64,000 bases of DNA from Alphaproteobacteria bacterium UBA828 (GTDB lineage: Bacteria; Pseudomonadota; Alphaproteobacteria; UBA828): positions 1-64,000 of the forward strand of contig DBHM01000013.1 in assembly GCA_002296185.1 (NCBI GenBank), read 5' to 3'. Both the position numbers and the translations under genes were made by a program. This document shows positions 60,690 to 64,000 of this stretch, in pieces; positions within the stretch are counted from its first letter, which is position 1, and each line of letters opens with the position of its first letter. The notes under the pieces were generated by a model. The model worked only from the letters and a program-made list of their open reading frames with translations. It did no database searches and was not told where the DNA came from.

Positions 60690-61625
60690 CTAGGAAGTTA
60701 AAAGCATTATTATTATAGAAAGTGTAAACACAGAAAACCCTGTAGTCACTACTACTGCAGCAGACGATTCCTCAACGCTCACTTTGTAACGTTCTGATAT
60801 CACAAATGCTGTAGCGCCAAGTGGAGTAGCTGCCATTAAAACAGCCATTGATCCCCACACTAAATCAAGTGGGAAAACCCATGTTACCAAAAACCAGACA
60901 ATTACAGGAAAAAATAGCAGCTTTACTATACTCAACAAGGCTAAGCGTAATAACAAACGACTAATAGCAGCCTGAGAAACAAATAAACCAATAGCAAATA
61001 AAGCACAAGGCCCAGCTGCACCACCTAATATGTCAAGGAATTCTTCTATAAAAGATGGAATACTCACCTCTGATAATGATAATAAAAATCCAATTAAAAC
61101 AGATAATACAATTGGGTTGACTAAGAGAGTCTTGAGGGTACGAAAAGTAATACTTGCAAATCCTCGACCACTATTTCTTGCAACTTCAATAAAAATTGCA
61201 GCCATTGGTATGATCAAAAATGCATTTATAGCAACACTAATACTTGCAGGAACAATTGCTATTTCTCCAAATATTGCTATGCCAAGGGGTATTCCTAAAT
61301 AACCTGTATTTCCATATGTAGAATTTACGGCCCTTATTGTACCGATTTCAATATTATCCCGAAAAATAATCACTGATACTATTGCCGAAATACCCCATAC
61401 AATTACCATCCCTAAACTATATGCAGCAAAAAAATTTCCATTTAATATTTCAGTTATAGGAGAATTTCCAATAGATAAAATTAGAAGCCCAGGTAATGCA
61501 AACATGTAAACAAAGCCGCTTAAAGCCTTAGTGCTTTCAGGTCCTAAAAATTTAAGTTTCCCCGCTAAAAAGCCACAACCTATTAAAGCAAAAATAGGAA
61601 TAACTGTAGTAAATAGAATATCCAT
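60690..61625 (-). CDS. AEC family transporter (auxin efflux carrier-like)
   Basis: 311 residues and about ten transmembrane helices, beginning TVIPIFALIGCGFLAGK and containing NSTYGNTGYLGIPLGIAIFG, the discontinuous-helix motif of the AEC/BART family. These carry carboxylic acids such as malonate or malate. First in line of a leftward pair with the nitroreductase and divergent from the second amidase, so transport of the amide or its acid product is a reasonable inference. No specificity visible. Confidence 0.87.
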   Translation of the reverse strand: MDILFTTVIPIFALIGCGFLAGKLKFLGPESTKALSGFVYMFALPGLLILSIGNSPITEILNGNFFAAYSLGMVIVWGISAIVSVIIFRDNIEIGTIRAVNSTYGNTGYLGIPLGIAIFGEIAIVPASISVAINAFLIIPMAAIFIEVARNSGRGFASITFRTLKTLLVNPIVLSVLIGFLLSLSEVSIPSFIEEFLDILGGAAGPCALFAIGLFVSQAAISRLLLRLALLSIVKLLFFPVIVWFLVTWVFPLDLVWGSMAVLMAATPLGATAFVISERYKVSVEESSAAVVVTTGFSVFTLSIIIMLLTS

Positions 61626-61705
61626 AGTTAGCAGACCTTAAAAAGCTTAAATATAAAGACAAATAGATCTATATTATATGTGAAGTTATCGTGTTAAAAC
61701 TAGTT

Positions 61706-61736
61706 GATATAAATTTGCTTCTTAAGAAGATATATC
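61706..61736. promoter_or_regulatory. Palindromic element between divergent AEC transporter and amidase genes
   Basis: A perfect 12-base palindrome CTTCTTAAGAAG (61718-61729), flanked by GATATA (61706-61711) and TATATC (61731-61736). It lies 53 bases before the amidase start. The symmetry and position in a divergent intergenic region suggest an operator; no binding protein can be named. Confidence 0.35.
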
Positions 61737-61782
61737 AGAATATTTTAATACCAAATAATAAAACTTGTTCTTAGGGTAAATA

Positions 61783-63180
61783 ATGATAGATGAATTAATT
61801 CAGCTAGACGCATGCACTGTGGCAGATGAACTCAAAGCAGGAAACCTAAGTCCCAAAGAGTTAGTTGATGCGTCTGAAAGAAGAATTAATCAAACAGATC
61901 ATATAATAAACGCGATCCCGACAAAGTGTTTTGACCGAGCGCGGTCCTCACTTAAAAGTTTAGATAAATATAATAACCCCCTGAATGGAATTCCAATTGT
62001 AATTAAAGACCTAATGCCTGTAAGTAATGTTCTCACTACTTACGGGTCAAAGATTTTTTCTGATAATATTCCGGATAAATCAGATTCATTAGTTAATAGA
62101 ATTGAAAAATCTGGTGGAGTAATTATGGGAAAATCTAATACTCCAGAATTTGGTGCTGGAGCAAATACATTTAATGAAGTTTTCGGCGCTACATTAAATC
62201 CATGGGATATATCCAAAACATGCGGGGGATCCTCTGGTGGCTCCGCTGTCTCTATTGCAACCGGGCAAGTTTGGTTAGCTCATGGATCAGACCTTGGAGG
62301 TAGCCTAAGGACACCAGCTTCTTTCTGTGGAATTACTGGATTACGACCTAGCCCAGGTCGAGTACCTACTTCATCATCTAATTTACCATTTTCATCATTA
62401 TTTGTTGATGGTCCAATGGGGAGGAATGCAAAAGATGTTGCCTTATTCCTTGATGCAATGTGTGGATTTGACACTCATGATCCCCTTTCCTACCCAAAGC
62501 CTGAACACTCTTATCGTCAAGCCGCAGAAAGAGAAGAACTACCAAAACGTATTGCTTACAGCCCTAACCTCGGCTTTGCACCAGTAGATAAGGAAGTTTC
62601 AGATATATGCGAAAAAACCCTTAAGGTTTTGTCTAGCGGTGGCGCTAAAGTAGAACTTGCATCGCCAAATCTTCAAAAAGCGCGTGAATCTTTTCACACT
62701 TTGCGAGCAGCATATTTCGCAGCAGATAAATACAGCTTATTGGACCAATATCCTGATATTTTAAAACCTGAATTAGTATGGAATATAAAAAAAGGACTTG
62801 AACTGACAGCAAAAGAAATTGGCAAGGCTGAAATTATACGTGCAAATATCTTCAGAAATTTTGTAGAATTTTTTGATACATATGATCTTCTTGTTTGTCC
62901 TACAGCGATAGTACCACCTTTTGATGTCAATATTCGTTACATAGAAAATGTAGGTGATGTATATTTCGACAATTATGTTGACTGGATTGCAATTACTTTT
63001 GTTTTAAGCCTTAGTGCCTGCCCTATCGTTGCCACACCAGCAGGAATAACCAAAAATGGATTACCTGTAGGATTGCAGATACTGGCACCACCTAAACGCG
63101 AGGATATTGCTTTGTCTGCTGCAGCATGGCTAGAATCTCAACTTCAATTAAATAAACTATTACCAATAGACCCAACATAA
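61783..63180 (+). CDS. Amidase signature family hydrolase
   Basis: 465 residues. K75 in PIVIKDLMPV, CGGSSGGSA (147-155) and S174 in GSDLGGSLRTPAS are the Ser-cisSer-Lys triad. The C-terminal PTAIVPPFDVNIRY segment and ending GLQILAPPKRED fit a stand-alone aliphatic or aryl amidase, not GatA. Unlike the amidase at 13701, no AtzG-like partner is encoded beside it. Hydrolyses an amide to acid plus ammonia. AGGGTAAATA precedes the ATG, and the divergent AEC transporter may handle the substrate or product. Confidence 0.88.
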   Translation: MIDELIQLDACTVADELKAGNLSPKELVDASERRINQTDHIINAIPTKCFDRARSSLKSLDKYNNPLNGIPIVIKDLMPVSNVLTTYGSKIFSDNIPDKSDSLVNRIEKSGGVIMGKSNTPEFGAGANTFNEVFGATLNPWDISKTCGGSSGGSAVSIATGQVWLAHGSDLGGSLRTPASFCGITGLRPSPGRVPTSSSNLPFSSLFVDGPMGRNAKDVALFLDAMCGFDTHDPLSYPKPEHSYRQAAEREELPKRIAYSPNLGFAPVDKEVSDICEKTLKVLSSGGAKVELASPNLQKARESFHTLRAAYFAADKYSLLDQYPDILKPELVWNIKKGLELTAKEIGKAEIIRANIFRNFVEFFDTYDLLVCPTAIVPPFDVNIRYIENVGDVYFDNYVDWIAITFVLSLSACPIVATPAGITKNGLPVGLQILAPPKREDIALSAAAWLESQLQLNKLLPIDPT

Positions 63181-63194
63181 AACAGGAAAAAGCA

Positions 63195-63950
63195 TTACCA
63201 AGATGACCAACCGCCATCAATTGTAATAGTAGCTCCATGAACAGAATTGGACTCTTCAGAAGCAAGGTATACAGCGGCCCCTGTTAATTCATTTGGATCT
63301 ATATGGCCAACTCCACTGGGAGTTTTAGAAGCTTGCATAATATCATAATCTGGGTCAGCCCTTAAACTAGCATTCATTTCAGTTTTGATATTACCTGGGG
63401 CTATAGCGTTAACATTTATTCCAAATTGCGCCAGCTCCAGACACATAGCTTTAGTCATATTGCCCTGCCCACCTTTCGATGCGCAGTATGCAGAAGAATT
63501 TTGGAAACCAAGATCTGCGGCAATAGACGTAATATTTATTATTTTTCCATAGCCTTTTTTCTTCATAGTAGGAACAACAGACTTTGACATAAAAAAACTT
63601 CCCTTTAAATTTACATCAATCTGCAAATTCCATTCATCTTCACTAGTTTCCTCAATAATTTTTGGAATAAAAACTCCTGCATTGTTTACCAATATATCAA
63701 CTTCACCTAATTGAAGATTAACCTTTTCTACAAGTTTTTTACATTCAATAGGATTACGAATATCTACCTTAAAAGGTGAAGCATTAAAACCATCAATCTC
63801 CAATTCTGAAGCGAGAGATTCTGCACGCTGAAAATTATTTAATCCCAGAATTCCTACTGCAGCACCTTCTTTTGCAAACGTTCTAGCTATAGACTCTCCT
63901 ATACCACGTGAACTACCAGTTATAATAGCAACCCTTCCCTCCAATCGCAT
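63195..63950 (-). CDS. SDR family oxidoreductase
   Basis: 251 residues. TGSSRGIGES after the first strand, NNAG, and catalytic Y155-x3-K159 (numbered from the ATG at 63950) are present. GAG sits a few bases upstream of this ATG; a GTG six bases further is also in frame. A 3-oxoacyl-reductase or sugar-alcohol dehydrogenase-like role is possible. Its promoter would lie beyond the right edge of the window or in the last 50 bases. Confidence 0.88.
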   Translation of the reverse strand: MRLEGRVAIITGSSRGIGESIARTFAKEGAAVGILGLNNFQRAESLASELEIDGFNASPFKVDIRNPIECKKLVEKVNLQLGEVDILVNNAGVFIPKIIEETSEDEWNLQIDVNLKGSFFMSKSVVPTMKKKGYGKIINITSIAADLGFQNSSAYCASKGGQGNMTKAMCLELAQFGINVNAIAPGNIKTEMNASLRADPDYDIMQASKTPSGVGHIDPNELTGAAVYLASEESNSVHGATITIDGGWSSW

Positions 63951-64000
63951 ATCCACCTCACAGTTTCTTTTAAAAAAAATTAATTATTGGTTAATACCTC

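Noticed and set aside
1..64000. Many additional reading frames of 60-110 residues on the opposite strand or in other frames of the long genes
   Set aside because: They lie inside well-supported genes in other frames, have no family resemblance and no ribosome sites, so they are shadows.
1..64000. CRISPR arrays, insertion sequences, rRNA genes, prophage genes
   Set aside because: No regularly spaced repeats, transposase or phage-like frames, and no rRNA-like sequence were recognised on either strand.

Overview
The window looks like a chromosomal segment of an AT-rich, probably marine and genome-streamlined alphaproteobacterium. The left end has the order valS - popZ (DUF2497) - tolC-type outer-membrane factor - pcm-type methyltransferase, which is typical of Rhodospirillales-like alphaproteobacteria. 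Coding density is high, most intergenic gaps are short, and AT-rich hairpins sit where genes converge. SAR116- or AEGEAN-169/HIMB59-like lineages are plausible, but the sequence alone does not fix the taxon. I see no transposase, integrase, CRISPR array, rRNA or recognisable transcription factor.

Layout. 1-4.2 kb: housekeeping genes on the minus strand (3' part of valS missing, popZ, tolC, pcm). 4.4-4.9 kb: tRNA-Cys(GCA) and tRNA-Asn(GTT). From 5.1 kb to the end nearly everything is catabolic. 5.1-8.2 kb: fold-type IV transaminase (R-amine-transaminase-like), peroxiredoxin, PcaC-like protein, 3-hydroxyisobutyrate dehydrogenase family, small ORF. 8.3-16.0 kb: N-carbamoylsarcosine-amidase-like hydrolase, CaiB/BaiF CoA-transferase, HMG-CoA-lyase-like enzyme, divergent Sua5/YrdC protein, MmgE/PrpD, an AtzG-like small subunit with its amidase, and a PrpB/ICL-family lyase. 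16.1-24.5 kb: a six-gene operon of a polyamine-type ABC importer with hydantoinase/oxoprolinase pair 1 (hyuA1-hyuB1). 24.9-31.5 kb: acyl-CoA dehydrogenase and CoA-transferase, divergent from EamA transporter, APH-like kinase, MaoC and MmgE/PrpD. 31.6-37.7 kb: NTF2-like protein, second carbamoylsarcosine-amidase-like hydrolase, quinone oxidoreductase, and convergent hyuA2-hyuB2. 37.7-42.4 kb: hisI, enoyl-CoA hydratase, ADP-forming acyl-CoA synthetase, RidA, SDR. 42.5-48.6 kb: a tight five-gene operon (D-tartrate-dehydratase-like enzyme, hyuA3, hyuB3, a small acetone-carboxylase-gamma-like zinc protein, cysteine hydrolase). 48.7-51.4 kb: fused 2-oxoacid dehydrogenase E1 alpha-beta and a VOC protein. 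51.6-57.3 kb: hyuB4-hyuA4 in reversed order, SDR, luciferase-like monooxygenase. 57.4-64 kb: HisN-like phosphatase, enoyl-CoA hydratase, GloB-like hydrolase, nitroreductase, AEC transporter, second amidase, SDR.

The main theme is four separate pairs of the HyuA/HyuB (ATP-dependent hydantoinase / 5-oxoprolinase / acetone carboxylase) superfamily within 39 kb. Each has different partners: an ABC importer, a carbamoyl-amide hydrolase, a sugar-acid dehydratase plus gamma-like zinc subunit, or a flavin monooxygenase with an SDR. All four HyuB proteins keep the His-x2-Asp ... His spacing I associate with the Mn site of the acetone carboxylase alpha subunit. A reasonable inference is that the region scavenges dissolved organic nitrogen and carbon, opening cyclic or ureido amides or carboxylating ketones with ATP, then using amidases, cysteine hydrolases and CoA-based side-chain catabolism. 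Substrates cannot be fixed from sequence. The TarD-HyuA-HyuB-zinc-protein-hydrolase operon and the ABC-importer-hyuAB operon are the best candidates for undescribed pathways.
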